A DNA stretch of 64,000 nucleotides from Corbicula japonica (taxonomy: Eukaryota > Mollusca > Bivalvia > Venerida > Cyrenidae). The notes beneath the pieces were generated by a model. It saw nothing but the letters and a program-made list of their open reading frames with translations, was not told where the DNA came from and made no database searches. Of this stretch, positions 11,120 to 22,899 are shown in pieces (within the stretch, counting starts at the first letter, position 1; the number at the start of each line of letters is the position of its first letter). The position numbers were made by a program, and so were the translations under genes. Where the stretch lies: NCBI GenBank assembly GCA_038501625.1, contig JAZAYU010000001.1, positions 248,001-312,000 on the forward strand. Direction: 5' to 3'.

Positions 11120-11621
11120 AGGCTGCTCAAAACAGATCAGAATGTGAACTAAAATTCAATAATAAAATGCATTTAAAATTACATTAAACACAACCAGTTA
11201 GGATACACTCCAGCAGACTGGCGCAAGTTATTCTTTCTTTTATGAGCGGCAATCTTCACAAGTATTCATGGGTGATATAGCCCTGTTAAGATAATTTAAT
11301 GATCCCCTTCAGACTTGGTCATAGTATTTATTGGCACAATAAGTGTGATAAAAAGCCTAACAAGTCACATCAGATACTGAGTAATGATATATTGAGGCAT
11401 TGTTACATTGTCCAGATGGGCAGTAAAGGAATCTATGCCTCTTAAGGAATCAAGAATCTTTTATTACTGTTAAATTTCCACAAAGCTTATTTTAGAATTT
11501 AATATAATATAATAACAACTTATGCACTATGTTATGTGCTAGCACTCGTAGCCATGAACTGACCCCTCCTTATTTTATGTTTTTTTTCTTCCTCAAGAGT
11601 ATATAAGATAATGATTTCCTT
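11120..11621. other. No gene seen
   Basis: AT-rich; nothing recognised. Confidence 0.5.
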
Positions 11622-11842
11622 AACCTGTCACTCCATAGATACGCCTTTTTACGCATGTGCGACCAGTGTAGATCCAGATCAGCCAACAGTCATCCATGCC
11701 ATCTAAAAATCTCAGGATCTGAACTGGTCGCAATTTGGTCAAAGATATCAGATCCTGATCTGACGGCACGGATGTGCAGGCTGATCTGGATCTAAACTGT
11801 TCGCCCTTGCAATTAAGGTGTATGTATGGAGGAAAGGGTTAA
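11622..11842. repeat. DH235 full copy
   Basis: Starts TAACCTGTCACTCCATAGAT, ends ATGGAGGAAAGGGTTAA. The linker between the hairpins is shortened. Confidence 0.88.
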
Positions 11843-11875
11843 TAGTTCAGTGACTTTTTATAGTGTTTACTCCTT

Positions 11876-11967
11876 TTCCTGATCAGATGGCACTGATGTG
11901 CTGGCTTATCTTGATCTACACTATAGGCAGATGGAATAAAACCTTTATATATGGAGTAAAGGATTGA
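11876..11967. repeat. DH235 right-half fragment
   Basis: CTGATCAGATGGCACTGATG with ATCTTGATCTACACTATAGG, ending ATGGAGTAAAGGATTGA. A closely related scrap is at 14846. Confidence 0.75.
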
Positions 11968-12777
11968 AATGCACATTTTCGATTAGGGAAAAGATAAGCG
12001 TGATCAATCCAAAATTGCATAAGTGAAAGGTTATTGTGTCAACCCTTAACAGAGTTTTGTTCCCTTTTGTAGTTGGATTTCTCTTGAAAACTTAACGCTG
12101 GCTATAAATGTGCCATTTTTTTAAATATTTCTTCATGAAACTTCACTGTTTTTTTCTTACAAAAAACCCAAGGGAAAGTAACCAAGGGTGACACAAGTGT
12201 CCAATAGAATACCCATCTAGTTTGGTTATAAAAATAACTGTTCAGCTCTTGCTAGTGTTTTTAATGAACATGAATATGAGGTGATGAGTAGATTGTGGCC
12301 AGTTTTTTTTTATATTAAAAGCTTAATAAACGAACATATGACATACTAAAAAGAAATTATGTTAGAGGGGGAAAATGAACAAAGAATTGTAAAAGATGAT
12401 GGTTTTCTTATACATGTATTAGAAAATGGACACCTTTTGGAAAAGGGCAACAACAAATATTTGGCAGTAAAATGAAACAAAAAAATCACTGCAGTTGCAC
12501 ACTTGAATGCATAATAGCTTTAAAATTTATAAATTTTATGTTACAAATATTCTTATTAATGCTTTTGAAATGCTGAATGAATATGAATAAACATTTATAC
12601 ATATTTTGCATTGAATAAAGTGCTTTCCGAGATATGCCAATTGAAATCAGGAATGTAATTGAGCTTTCTGGCAATTTTATTGATTTCTGGAATTTGCACA
12701 TTTATTGTATCATTAAAAGAACTACCAGCAATAACCCAGACTTAACTGATTGCATGATAGATTATTGCCTGGTCCCA
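11968..12777. other. No gene seen
   Basis: AT-rich. The 71-codon minus-strand frame at 12486-12701 has no recognisable domain. Confidence 0.5.
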
Positions 12778-12810
12778 AGGTTATAAAACTGAGCATGGAA
12801 ACCAGTCTCT
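12778..12810 (+). repeat. PAL136 terminal fragment
   Basis: AAGGTTATAAAACTGAGCATGG then AAACCAGTCTC: the outer part of one arm. Confidence 0.75.
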
Positions 12811-13261
12811 GCCTTCAGTCTTGAGCTTAATCTGGCAAATATGCCATGATATTTGCTGAATCAAGATAGCATTGATGAGCTAGCAAAGGAATGGAAGCAA
12901 AATTATGTTTTGGTCAGATTATGTCACAAACTTGACATAATCTGTAAATATCCCTGAAAGTGTTAATTAAGCTTCCTGAGTTATTGTACAGTTTGTCCAC
13001 TTTTGTTATCCAGACTTTGAAAACACACCACATCTACCAGACTTTGAAAACACACCATATCTACATTTTAATTACTAAATTTCAGTGCCCTAGAACAGAA
13101 AATTTTGTACGCGACATTCACATACACAGTGAAGAGAAAATTGAAGAGCAAAACTGCTTAGCACATCACATATGTGTAAGGTTCCTTTGTTGAACATTTT
13201 GTGGGCAGAATGCAAAAGAGTTGTACTATATATAAATAACGAAGGCATAGTTACAACTTTT
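12811..13261. other. No gene seen
   Basis: AT-rich. Contains a local duplication of CAGACTTTGAAAACACACCA (about 13012-13060). Confidence 0.5.
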
Positions 13262-14086
13262 CAGCTCGACTATTCGAAAGAATAGGGGAGCTATCCTACT
13301 TGCCCCGGTGTCGGTGTCAGCGTCGGCGTCCGTTAAACAAAAAATCCACTTTGGTCCATAACTTGAAAACTACTTATGATATTGCCTTGAAACTTGAAAT
13401 ATATCTTCACCATCAAAATCTACATCATAACCAACAAGACCCATAACCCTGCTTTCAATATTTTTCAAATTATGCCCCTTTTTCACTTAAAGTTTGCGTT
13501 AAGCAATATATACACTTGGCCCTTAACTTTAAAACTACTTGAGCTATCACCTTGAAACCTGGAAAATATATTCACCATCAAAATCTAGGTCATTATCAAC
13601 AACACCCATAACTCTGCTACCAACATTTTTCAAGTTATGCCCCTTTTTTTCTTATATTTTGTGTTAAGCAAAATATGCATTTTGCCCATAACTTTACAAC
13701 TACTTGAGATATTGCCTTGAAACTTGAAATATATATTCACCATCAAAATCTGCATCATACCCAATGACACCCATAACCCAGCTTCCATTATTTTTTAAAC
13801 TTTTGCCCCTTTCACTTAAATTTGCATTAAGCATAACTATATTACTAACAAGTTTTCCAACTCTTCAAAAAATATTTCAAAGTTATTTCCCTTTTCAATT
13901 CACTATTTAAGGTACATTAAGGAATTATTTTGATTTCCTCCCTTACCACTTACTTCTTAACATTATTCCTGTTTGCACATAAATGTTTGGCTATATTTGT
14001 TTTGTTCTTTTAATCTATAAATTGCATTTATTTCAAATGAATCGAATAGTTGAGCACGCTGTCTCCTCTGATAGCTCTAATGTTTG
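13262..14086 (+). repeat. HEL-B tandem-array element, ~170-bp units
   Basis: The 5' hairpin joins AGCTC and GAGCT around CTATTC-GAAA-GAATAG, followed by a GTCGGTGTCAGCGTCGGCGT leader. About three diverged units follow (each with CCATAACTTTGAAACTACTTGAGATAT-like text). The 3' subterminal ATCGAATAGTTGAG (14041) is the inverse of the 5' CTCGACTATTCGA, and a GATAGCTCT tail follows. Same layout as the other HEL families. Confidence 0.85.
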
Positions 14087-14845
14087 CTTTCGCTGTCAAC
14101 CCACAAACTGTGACACAGAAGCTATTTCTTCAAGCATAAAACTTCATTTAAATGTGAACTGACATTCAATGTAATTATTTTCTGTGAATTATGATTGATG
14201 TAACATTTCAAAAAGATCAGTAAAATATTCTATGAGTAAATTTAAAATTATTTGTGTTGTATCAAAGAGTTTCAGAGAAACAGAAATGTGTAAATATTCA
14301 GGAACATAAATTTATAATGGGAACACATACTGACAAAAACGGACATTAAAATTTTAATGTATTCAAGAGAGAAAAAGTAAAAATCTTTTTGATTTTCTAT
14401 GTTTGTATCCCCAATTGAAAAGGTATTTTCCTCTTTAAAGTTCCATTCAGACTTATTTTATATTTTAATCCCTTTATTTCAGACCAAAATGACTAAAATA
14501 TATGGAAAATTGCACTAAAATGCCATTCTAACACTTCAACAATTGTAAACATCTTTGAATTTCAAATTATTTTTAATCTTTGGATCTTTTCCCAATTTCA
14601 AATAAGTACTGATAATATTCCTATCAATTTTGTATATTGGCCATGTTCAGGAATTTGAGAGAAAACAAGTACATTCTTTCTATGAGCAGTTGCAGTAATG
14701 AAAGAACTTTTATAATGGTCATGCATGATGTGGTAATAGGTGTCCATTCTTTGGAAGATGTCTTGCTGTGTTAAGGCATATATTGTATCTATTATTTTTC
14801 GATTACATGCAGACTCAATTGTTAAAATACTAGTTGTTTTAAAAA
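14087..14845. other. No gene seen
   Basis: AT-rich. The 111-codon minus-strand frame (14598-14933) runs into a DH235 scrap and has no domain. Confidence 0.5.
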
Positions 14846-14937
14846 TCCAGTACATCGGTGCCATCTTATCTTGATCAACACTATTTGCAGATGCCATAAA
14901 ACCAAAATATTTATAATATATGGAGTAAAACATTGAA
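14846..14937. repeat. DH235 right-half fragment
   Basis: CCAGTACATCGGTGCCATC, ATCTTGATCAACACTATTTG, ending TATGGAGTAAAACATTGA. Resembles 11876-11967. Confidence 0.7.
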
Positions 14938-15027
14938 ATTTACACGGTATGTGAAATGAAAAAAAAGTGTAAATATTGGTAAATACCAGTTTATCCATCC
15001 AGCACATTAATTTCTTTATATCCATCT

Positions 15028-15917
15028 AATTTTTATGCCCCTGCCATGTAATGGTAAGAGGGCATATAGATTTCAACCTGTCCGTGGGTGTGTCAGTGTG
15101 TGTGTATGTTCGAAAATCGTGTCCGCTCTGTAACTTTGTTATTTCTTATTGGATTTTAAAATAACTTGGTATAAATGTTTACCATATCAAGACGGTGTGT
15201 CGCGTACATTATCCAAGCCTGTAGGTCAAAGGTCAAGGTCACTGTTACTAAAAATAGAATTTTCTTGTCCAGGCTGTTACTTTGTTATGAATGGAGGGAT
15301 TTCAAAATAACTTGGCACAAATGATCACCATGACAGGGCGGTGTGTTGCGTACCATGCCAATGCCTGTAGGTCAAAGGTCAAGGTCACTGTTACTAAAAA
15401 TAAAATTTTCTTGTCCTGGCTATAACTATGTTAGGAATACAGTGATTCCAAAATAACTTGACACAAATGTTCACCATGACAGGGCGATGTGTGGCATACC
15501 ATGCCCATGCCTATAGGTCCAAGGTCAAGGTCAGTGTTACTAAAAATAGACATTTCTTGTCCAAGTGGTATCTTTGTTAGGAATAGCGTAATTCCAAAAT
15601 AACTTGACACAAATTTTTACCATGACAGGGCGGTGTGTTGCATACCATGCCCATGCCTGTAGGTCAAAGGTCAAGGTCACTGTTACTAAAAATAGAATTC
15701 TCTTGTCCGGGCTGTTACTTCGTAAGGAATAGAGTGATTTCAAAATAACTTGACACAAATGTTCATTATGACAAGGCGGTGTGTCAGGTACCATGCCCAT
15801 GCCTGTAGGTCCAAGGTCAAGGTCACTGTAACTAAAAAGAATGTTCTTGTTCGGGCTATAACTTTGTTTTGAATGGAGGGTTTTCAAAATAACTTGGCAC
15901 AAATGATCACCATGAAT
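15028..15917 (+). repeat. HEL-C tandem-array element, 5' part
   Basis: The 5' end TTTTTATGCCCCTGCCATG has a CCATG-TAATGG stem and leads to GGGCATATAG. A GTGTGTCAGTGTGTG leader and about six ~146-157-bp units follow, each with GTAGGTCMAAGGTCAAGGTCA and ACTAAAAATAGAATTTTCTT. The array stops at 15917; the family's 3' segment resumes at about 16166. Confidence 0.87.
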
Positions 15918-16165
15918 CCTGCTGAAAACAACAGTACCCCTTGTTTAAAAAGTTGTCTTAATAGTGGAATGGTCTTATTATTAGGGATTCTACTTGTGTT
16001 GATTGCAATGGTATAGAATGATTATTAATGGCTTACCTTACCGCTAGTTTTTTAAACACTTGCCTTAAATAGAAAATGATAACTTAATGCTTAAAAATGT
16101 AGTTGTTTTGAAAGGGAAACAAAAGCTTTGCAAAATACAAACATGTGTATATGTTTTTGTTTTTT
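15918..16165. other. Unassigned insert inside HEL-C
   Basis: In the relative at 56700 the text runs straight from CACTATGA into CATTGCATTACCACC. Here ~250 bp lie between the matching points (TCACCATGA at 15917 and CATTGCATTATCACC at about 16177), so this is probably an insertion. No diagnostic ends recognised. Confidence 0.5.
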
Positions 16166-16945
16166 TTATATTTTCATTGCATTATCACCAACTACTTCAC
16201 AGACATTTCCGTAATGAGCAGACAACAGTGCCACAAATACAAATAATTTACTTGATCTTCAAGTTTATTGATATTCTTAAAATTACTCACACATCACTGT
16301 CTTTGAAATGCTATTATTTCCATCATTGCACTTGAGTGTCTGAAAACGATGCAAAGCGGGGGCATCCGTGTCCAGAGGTGTAGAAATTTTCTTTGATCCA
16401 CTTGCCCTGCAGGTCGAGTGAATGAGTAAGTGCACTTGCCCTTACAGAAAGTACACTCGCCCTTACATTTTAAATAAAATACTCTTTCTGTTGCAATTTT
16501 CGTTTTTTCTATTCGTTCTATCTCTTTCTTACTGTCTCGCTCACTCTCTTGCTTTTCATCATCACCCCTACATTGTGTAGAAAGCGTTATCTTCATTTGT
16601 TTTGACATTTTGACATATAGCGGGAAAATATATGCACTTGCAGCCTCGTTCTGATTTGAGAAACCCAATGAGGATAAAAATAAAACGCTGCTGTTACCTT
16701 TACATCAGAAACATTCCTAATACACCGGAAATTGCAGAAATACCGGAAATCAAACTGTATTTTGTAAACAAAGTGAAAATATTTCATTTTTCCGAAGAAA
16801 ACACATGTGCTCTGCTATAAAATTTACTCGCCCGGTCGGTCGGGTGTTTCGGCCGCTTCACTCGACCCAACGGATCATTTACTCGCCATGGTGAGCGGTT
16901 GAGTGGAATTCTACACCTCTGGTGTCCTATGGACACATTTCTAGT
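16166..16945 (+). repeat. HEL-C 3' segment, split by a TIR element
   Basis: A unique ~200-bp segment (CATTGCATTATCACCAACTA to GCGGGGGCATCCGTGTC) and the terminal hairpin and tail (TATGGACACATTTCTAGTTT) flank the inserted element 16373-16921. The uninterrupted relative is at 56707-56917. Confidence 0.85.
16373..16921. mobile_element. 549-bp non-autonomous TIR transposon (hAT-like ends)
   Basis: Termini CAGAGGTGTAGAA and TTCTACACCTCTG are perfect 13-bp inverted repeats. The flanks carry a direct GTGTC on both sides (16368-16372 and 16922-16926), a 5-bp target duplication. The empty site is preserved in the relative at 56880-56917. Subterminal copies of CACTTGCCC, ACTCGCCC and GTCGAGTGA face inward. 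The CAGAGGTG start suggests hAT, though hAT normally duplicates 8 bp. No transposase frame is present. Confidence 0.85.
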
Positions 16946-16977
16946 TTAATAAGAAAGCAGACAATTCTAACAGGGCT

Positions 16978-17093
16978 AAATTTATAAAACTAAGATTGGG
17001 AACCAGTCTAAAATCTCATGCATCTGATTGGCTGAAATTTGCTTGAGACTTGAGACAAGTTGCCATTCTCAGTTTAAAACCTTAGGACCAGAT
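16978..17093. repeat. PAL136 copy with central deletion
   Basis: Both outer arms remain (TTTATAAAACTAAGATTGGG; CCATTCTCAGTTTAAAACCTT), but the centre is shortened. Confidence 0.8.
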
Positions 17094-17367
17094 TTCATGC
17101 AAAATTTATGGCTCCAGACAACTGATACATCAAGTACATAAAACGATTTGTTGTTGTTTGCAGTATATCACTTGCAATATTGCATTGTTGGACGTGTTAA
17201 CTCATTAATCTTGACTTCAAATTGTGAAAGACGAAGACAAGATTGATTTATTTTATTACCAAGTCACTGACAAAGATACAATAGGGAATCATGATTTCTT
17301 CTTCTGTTAATGAGATACTTTGTCTTTGATATAAGTGCTAAACACAGCTGTGTGAGTTTTAGAAAAT

Positions 17368-17580
17368 AACAAAAAAGTGAAATATGCATATCAGGAATCA
17401 CCACACTCAAAAAACACAGCCGCCGCACGCAGCGAAAAAAGAAGAGAGGAAGAGAACGTGTTGTTATTAAAGTATGTCAATTCAAATAAGATGCCACAAA
17501 CAATTAATGACATAGAGAACCCTTGGGGTTACTGCCTTGGAATGGTCAGTGGCAAAACAAATTGCCACTGGGGGTTTAAA
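17368..17580 (-). repeat. GCATATTTCAC repeat family, reverse copy
   Basis: AAGTGAAATATGCATATCAG through ACCCTTGGGGTTACTGCC to GGTCAGTGGCAAA is the reverse complement of 2036-2209 plus its continuation. The 143-codon frame crossing this copy is repeat-derived. Confidence 0.78.
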
Positions 17581-18333
17581 CCAGGTTCTTGGGTGCACCA
17601 ACCTCACACTTGCCCCAACAGGTTCTCATATCAACAAACAAGTACAAGTTGTCTAGGTGAAAATAAAACTGCAACAAAGGAAGAAACTGCAAAAAATTTG
17701 GATGGGTATTGCCAGGAGAAACAGTATTGTGATATATATTGCAATATTTTATCTTATTATTGCAATATATTGCAATTATGTTGCAGACATCTATTACTGA
17801 TAAAATAATATGCAAAAGCAATGTACAATGCCGATTGATTGGACGTCATTAACATAATATTATGTGACTTTCAATAATCAAGCAGAAAAAGTTCTGGTTT
17901 CCTCTTGGCTTAATAATGCAACACTGGCAACTTAGACATTTGTTTTGTCTAATGCACAGCTGCTGTTTACATCGGTTTTTAAAAACAAAAGTAGACTGTC
18001 AAAGTTTGCGTGCCACATTAATTTATGGCCCTGGTTCCTTAGATATGACACTGCAGTATGGGAGCAAAAACTATTTCTTATTTTTCAGTGTCTATAAAAT
18101 AATAAAGAAGCACTTAAAAAATATGATCTAAAATAGTTTTGAAATTTTTGGCTGTCCCTAAATTAAATGGTTTATTTTATGTAACCTACAGTTTAAACAA
18201 GTCTGCCTAAGTACTGAAAATTAACAGGATCGATAAATTTGATTGCAAGGATTCTTATTAAACAATAAATATTTGATAGTATTGTTAGGATTTTTATAAA
18301 GTACAGCATGTTTATGTTCAAATTGCATTGTTT
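17581..18333. other. No gene seen
   Basis: AT-rich. A TATTGCAATATATTGCAAT low-complexity stretch lies near 17730-17780. Confidence 0.5.
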
Positions 18334-18441
18334 TATTATTGGACAAAGGTATTTTGCAATGTTTACATTGGCATTACATGTAAACAATGAATAAATATTT
18401 TAATCGTTTTTTAATACAAAGCCTGAAGCTCCCATATACTT

Positions 18442-18537
18442 GTCCCATTAGCCGAGTGGTCTAAGACGCAGACAATATGAAATGCAATGGTAGAAACGAT
18501 GTTATAGGTTGTAGGTTCGAAATAGTTCTTTTTTTTA
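18442..18537 (+). other. tRNA-like pol III unit (box A/box B/T-run)
   Basis: Box A-like TAGCCGAGTGG (18449-18459), as in tRNA-Ser/Leu, and box B GGTTCGAAA (18514-18522), followed by an 8-T run (18529-18536) suitable as a pol III terminator. No acceptor-stem pairing consistent with a working tRNA was found. Confidence 0.65.
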
Positions 18538-18648
18538 CTTTTTTTACACAATAATTATTTACGCGATAAAATAAACTTAAGCAAAATATATACAATACTT
18601 TGAAATAACTGCGATAAAACTTGAAATATAAATTAAAAATATTTCCTT

Positions 18649-18737
18649 AAAAGCCGTGTGTGACTGTGAATCGAACCCGTGCCGAAAAAAGTTAGGCCTA
18701 TGCCAGCCGGACGCGTAAGCCACTGTTCTATCGAGGA
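18649..18737 (-). other. Second tRNA-like pol III unit, opposite strand
   Basis: On the minus strand: a box A-like block in TAGAACAGTGGCTTACGCG, box B GGGTTCGATTC (18668-18678) and TTTT (18649-18652). Differs in sequence from the plus-strand unit, so it is not a simple inverted duplicate. Confidence 0.65.
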
Positions 18738-19008
18738 GATGTGATTTTGATCTACATTGGCAAATATTACTGTTGACGCGTAAAATTTCCCTTAACCCAT
18801 GTTTACATTCTATTTACATTCTATTAATAATTGTAAACATCGCCAATTTAGCTTGGTCAACCTATAAGTAAGTTTAATTTAATATAACAGGTATTTGGAA
18901 ATCATAGCGCATATTGTCGACAAATATGCTACAATAACCAGTGTACCACAGTATATCGCCCACCCCTAGCACAAAAGCTTAAAATAAATATAATTTTGAT
19001 TGGATGAA

Positions 19009-19171
19009 TACTTACCATATATACACCTTTTTACGCATATGCAAAGAGTGTAGATGCAGATCAGCCAGCACATCTGTGCCATCTGATTAGGATCTGCACT
19101 GGTCGCATTTTGGTCAGAAATAGCCTAACAATTGAAAAAAGCAAACAGTTTAGATCCTGATCAGATGTGAT
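19009..19171. repeat. DH235, right end missing
   Basis: CACCTTTTTACGCATATGC, first hairpin complete, second starting CAAACAGTTTAGATCCTGAT and breaking off at TCAGATGTGATC. Confidence 0.85.
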
Positions 19172-19999
19172 CCGAAACATTTACATTTTAGTTCATTGGC
19201 AATCTTACAGAAAAAATACTATATCATTTTAAATTAACTCCATCATTTATCAATCCCAGATTTTTACAAACAAATTCGTGTCTGCATATTGCAAATGTTT
19301 ATTATTATTGCCATTAGTGTGGTCTCGGAAAAACGTCATTGGTGTTGTTTTCGTAGAGAACCAAAGGCAAACAAAATGATTGTCCTCATTAGCAGACTAC
19401 TGTTTTGGCTTCCACCTGTCTGCTATTCTGTGTATTTCCTTATTCATTGGAATGAATTCACTTAACTTCATAAATTAAAGTGCTTTAATGATGTAATAGG
19501 CTGATGGAAGTAAACAGTTGGTGCGCTTTTCAGTTAACTGTGATCAGAAGTAGGAAGTACAAAATCAGGCAAGACAGCCATCTTGTTGATGTTGTCTGAC
19601 CAGCTGCTGCTGTTGTTTTCCTGCATGTTGTTTTCCTGATAACGTCATTATCTGTTTTTGCTTGTCTGTTCATTATCATGTCAGTCATTTACTTCCCACT
19701 ATTGAGACAGTTTTTGTTTATCTTTTATGATTCATGATTATGTGACAACAACAAATAATTTCATTTTAGTCTGATTGCATGCACAGAAAATTAATATGTA
19801 ATACGAGGATTGTTAAAAAACGTTTGCAAATGACATGTTTTCTTAGAAATGCTAATTAAAGTTTGATAACTTATTTTCTAGTTACCTTCATCATATTCCC
19901 TTGTAACTTGAACACACTGTTTTAATCTTTGGATCGACTTTTTGAAACAATTGTAATACTCGTCGTTGAATACACTGTTCTGAAAATGGTAAACTGCAG
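19172..19999. other. No gene seen
   Basis: AT-rich; nothing recognised. Confidence 0.5.
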
Positions 20000-21255
20000 A
20001 TCCTAGTGAAATTTCAAGACCTATATATAAATACATATTTTTCTCACCATAACCAGCAAGACCCATAACTCTGCTACATTTTAAAAAAAATTACGCCCCA
20101 TTTTCACTTAGCTTTTGTTTTAACCAATATATGCACAAGGTCCATAACTTTGAAACTATTTGAGATAACAACTCGAAACTTGGAATATTTACTAATATTC
20201 ATAATCTACACCATTGCCAGCAAGAGCCCTTACTCTACTACAATTATTATGCCCCAACCAAGTGGTAGGCATATAGAGTTGCACTCGTCCATCTGTTCAT
20301 ACATCTGTACGAACGTCCTCCAAATCTTGTGGTATCAACTTCTACACTTTCAGGCTGATTTGTTTCAAACTTGGAGGATGTTCGTACAGATGTAAGGACA
20401 GATGGAGGAGTGTGGATTTCTTTTAAACTTGCACAGATAGTCAACAGCAGGATGTGTAGATAATTGTGAAGAAAGGATTCTTTCCTGCTGCAATTTTTAC
20501 CAAAGTTATGGGCATTTGTTATTACAAATGTTGTTGCAGCAGTGGGGGCATCCATGTCCGAGGAAACATTCTAGTTTGAAATTATGTCCTATTTTCACTT
20601 GGATTAATATTTTTGTTTACCAAAATATGTACTTGGTCCATAACTTCGAAGCTACCTGATATATCACTTGGACACTTGGAATATATATTCCCTATAATGA
20701 TAATCTACATCATAACCTGCAAAAACCATAACTCTTCTACAATTATTTCAGTGTTATGGCCCTTCTTTACTGAATATATCATCCCTATCAACATCAATGC
20801 CAGAACCAGCAAGACCCATACAATTTTAAAATTATGTTCTTTTTCTCTTAGATTTTGTGTTAAAGTTTTTATGCACTTGGGCCATAACTTTAAAATATTT
20901 ACTTTAAACTTGAAATACATATTTGATATCATAATTCACATAAATTTTACCAAAACCTCTCATTTTTTAAAGTTAAGGTGCTTTTTAACTTAGAGTTTGT
21001 GTTCAAGTTTTAATTCTGATGGTCCACAACATTAAGATTATTTATGTGATATAATATAAAACTAAGTTATGGTACATTAAGGACTTAACTCTTTTATTTG
21101 AAATCAATTTGAAATTTCTTCCTTCTTCATGCCCTTGCTAATATTAATCTCATTTGCTCATGAATATTTGTCCTTTGTTGTTCTTTTAATATTCAATTTG
21201 CATTTATTTCAAAGGAATCGAATAGTGGAGTATGCTATCTACTCTGATATATGGC
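20000..21255 (+). repeat. HEL-B tandem-array element, 5' truncated, interrupted
   Basis: Diverged units (CCATAACTTTGAAACTA, TTATGCCCCTTTT-like text) with the 3' subterminal AATCGAATAGTGGAG at about 21217. A short HEL-C copy sits inside at 20246-20577. The 5' hairpin was not found. Confidence 0.75.
20246..20577 (+). repeat. Short HEL-C element nested in HEL-B
   Basis: Starts TTATGCCCCAACC with GGCATATAGAGTTGCACTCG, ends GTGGGGGCATCCATGTCCGAGG then ACATTCTAGTTT. A single unit rather than an array. The interrupted HEL-B unit resumes at GAAATTATGTCC. The 102-codon reverse frame here is repeat-derived. Confidence 0.85.
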
Positions 21256-21539
21256 TCTTTCTAAAGAAATGAATGTTGTTATTATGTTAGCAGTACAATG
21301 CTATAATGCAAAAGGAGGCTTGACAAAGAGAGCCAATATCTTGTTTAGCTGTGAAAACATATGAAAGAGTCCTGTCATTATGTTCTTTGTCATCAGAACA
21401 GATTAGATTATTGTGTGTGCATCCCAAAACTTGATTGGTTAGGCAGAAAAAGAATCATTTTGGATTCCTGAGGACAATAACCTTAGCAACAAGCTTGTTT
21501 GCCCTCTGCTGTAGGAGCTGTCAGTGAGGCCCCAGTTAC

Positions 21540-22085
21540 ACAGACGGTCGGTGCTCAATCGGTTATTTTTATTTGAATTGCTCGCTGATTTGATCGGTTG
21601 TCATGCGTTATTTTATTTCTGTTTTCCTGTTTAACCAGCCATCGGTGATTGACGAGTGTTCATCGGTTAAACAGATATTTCATGGGTTGCTGGTAAACAT
21701 TAATTCTCATCTTTTTTTCCATCAGTTGTAAGTATTAGTTGGTCGGTTGCTTATCGGTGGCCCATCAGATATATCGGTTGTAGACAGGTTGTCGATCGGT
21801 GATGTCGGTTTTATACAGGATGTCGATCGGTGACGATCGGTTGTAGACAAGTTGTCAATCGGTTATTTGTAAAATATTTTCACCGATCGAGAATTTTAAA
21901 CATGTCTAAAAATCCCGATCGGGTATTTTTCACCGACGAAACTCATCTTTCCCCAGCAGCAATTGATAAGTGGCAAACAGGTGACCAATAGTTGATATCG
22001 GTGGTCAATCCGTTGTCATCGGTTCATTCATTAATTTGGCTAAAAAAACTACCGATCGACCACCGATGGCTCTGTGTAACTGGGG
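21540..22085. mobile_element. ATCGGT-rich TIR element
   Basis: Ends CCCCAGTTACACAGA and TCTGTGTAACTGGGG are perfect inverted 14-15-bp repeats, continuing more loosely (CGGTCGGTGC / GCCATCGGTGG). The 546-bp interior holds about 15 ATCGGT/ACCGAT motifs on both strands, often as CGATCGGT, densest near 21740-21920. No open frame. No convincing target duplication. Confidence 0.8.
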
Positions 22086-22617
22086 TTTTACATGCTTTAG
22101 CACAAGCCATAAAGGGGGACAATCCAGTTAAATATTATGAAAGATCTCCATATTTGAGCTAATAACCATTGTATGCAGATAGCACTTTCTAGTTTTTTTT
22201 ATGAATCACAATAATCTTTTTCTTTCTTTTTTTTAAAGTTTTACAGAATATAGATCAAAATCAGAGTACCAGATAAAATTTTGATGGAAAAGGATATTTA
22301 CCTCCTGATATTTGGATATAAAGGATATTTTACCAAAGTGAAAGGGTACAGGGTTAATTTACATCTCCTTACTGCAAAGACATGAAATAATAATGCTTCC
22401 ACTTGGTGTATGCGAAGTTTCTTACAGAACCGGAAGGTAAAGAAACCATAAATTCATCAAATGGGACCCAATAAATCCATTTTGTCAAGGTTTTTGTTTA
22501 TTATGGATGTTGCTATAAAATTGAAATAATTTAAAATTCTAATGATGTCTCGTCTGTGAAACTTGCGTCAATGAAAGCATCATACTTGTGAAACCTTCAA
22601 TTGCTGTTGCACTTGTT
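22086..22617. other. No gene seen
   Basis: AT-rich; nothing recognised. Confidence 0.5.
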
Positions 22618-22846
22618 TTTGCAGTTACAAAAAAGTGCAATATGCATATTAGGAAAAGGTTAGTAACCGTCAGAAAACACAGCCTTCCTAGACAGTCAAA
22701 AAGAAGAGATGAAAAGATTCTCAGCATGTAAACATAATTATCTTTTTTAAAAGGAGTCACCACAAACAATTAAAAAAGAAGAGAACCTGAGGGGTTAGTG
22801 CTTTGGAACAGGCAGTGGCAAACAATTTGCAAAGGAGGGCTTTAAT
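22618..22846 (-). repeat. GCATATTTCAC repeat family, reverse copy
   Basis: AAAGTGCAATATGCATATTAGG, GAACCTGAGGGGTTAGTGC and GGCAGTGGCAAACAATTTGC match the family in reverse. Confidence 0.75.
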
Positions 22847-22899
22847 CATGTGCACAGTACATCATACAACAGCACATTATGACGTTAGCTACTCATATA

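Larger units (their letters stand above)
18334..18866. mobile_element. TIR element with two convergent tRNA-like units, copy 1
   Basis: Ends TATTATTGGACAAAGGTA and (reverse strand) TATAGGTTGACCAAGCTAAA continue into matching TTTGCAATGTTTACATTGG and TTGGCGATGTTTACAATT, a TIR of about 37 bp. Inside, a plus-strand tRNA-like unit (18442-18537) and a minus-strand one (18649-18737) point toward each other across about 110 bp of AT-rich DNA. Copies 2 and 3 are at 26452 and 50846. Confidence 0.82.

Noticed and set aside
17377..17808. 143-codon open frame
   Set aside because: It starts in the GCATATTTCAC repeat, and the other copies have no matching frame.
18442..18537. Functional tRNA gene
   Set aside because: Box A and box B are present, but the spacing and missing acceptor-stem pairing do not make a cloverleaf, and the unit sits inside a transposable element in three copies.
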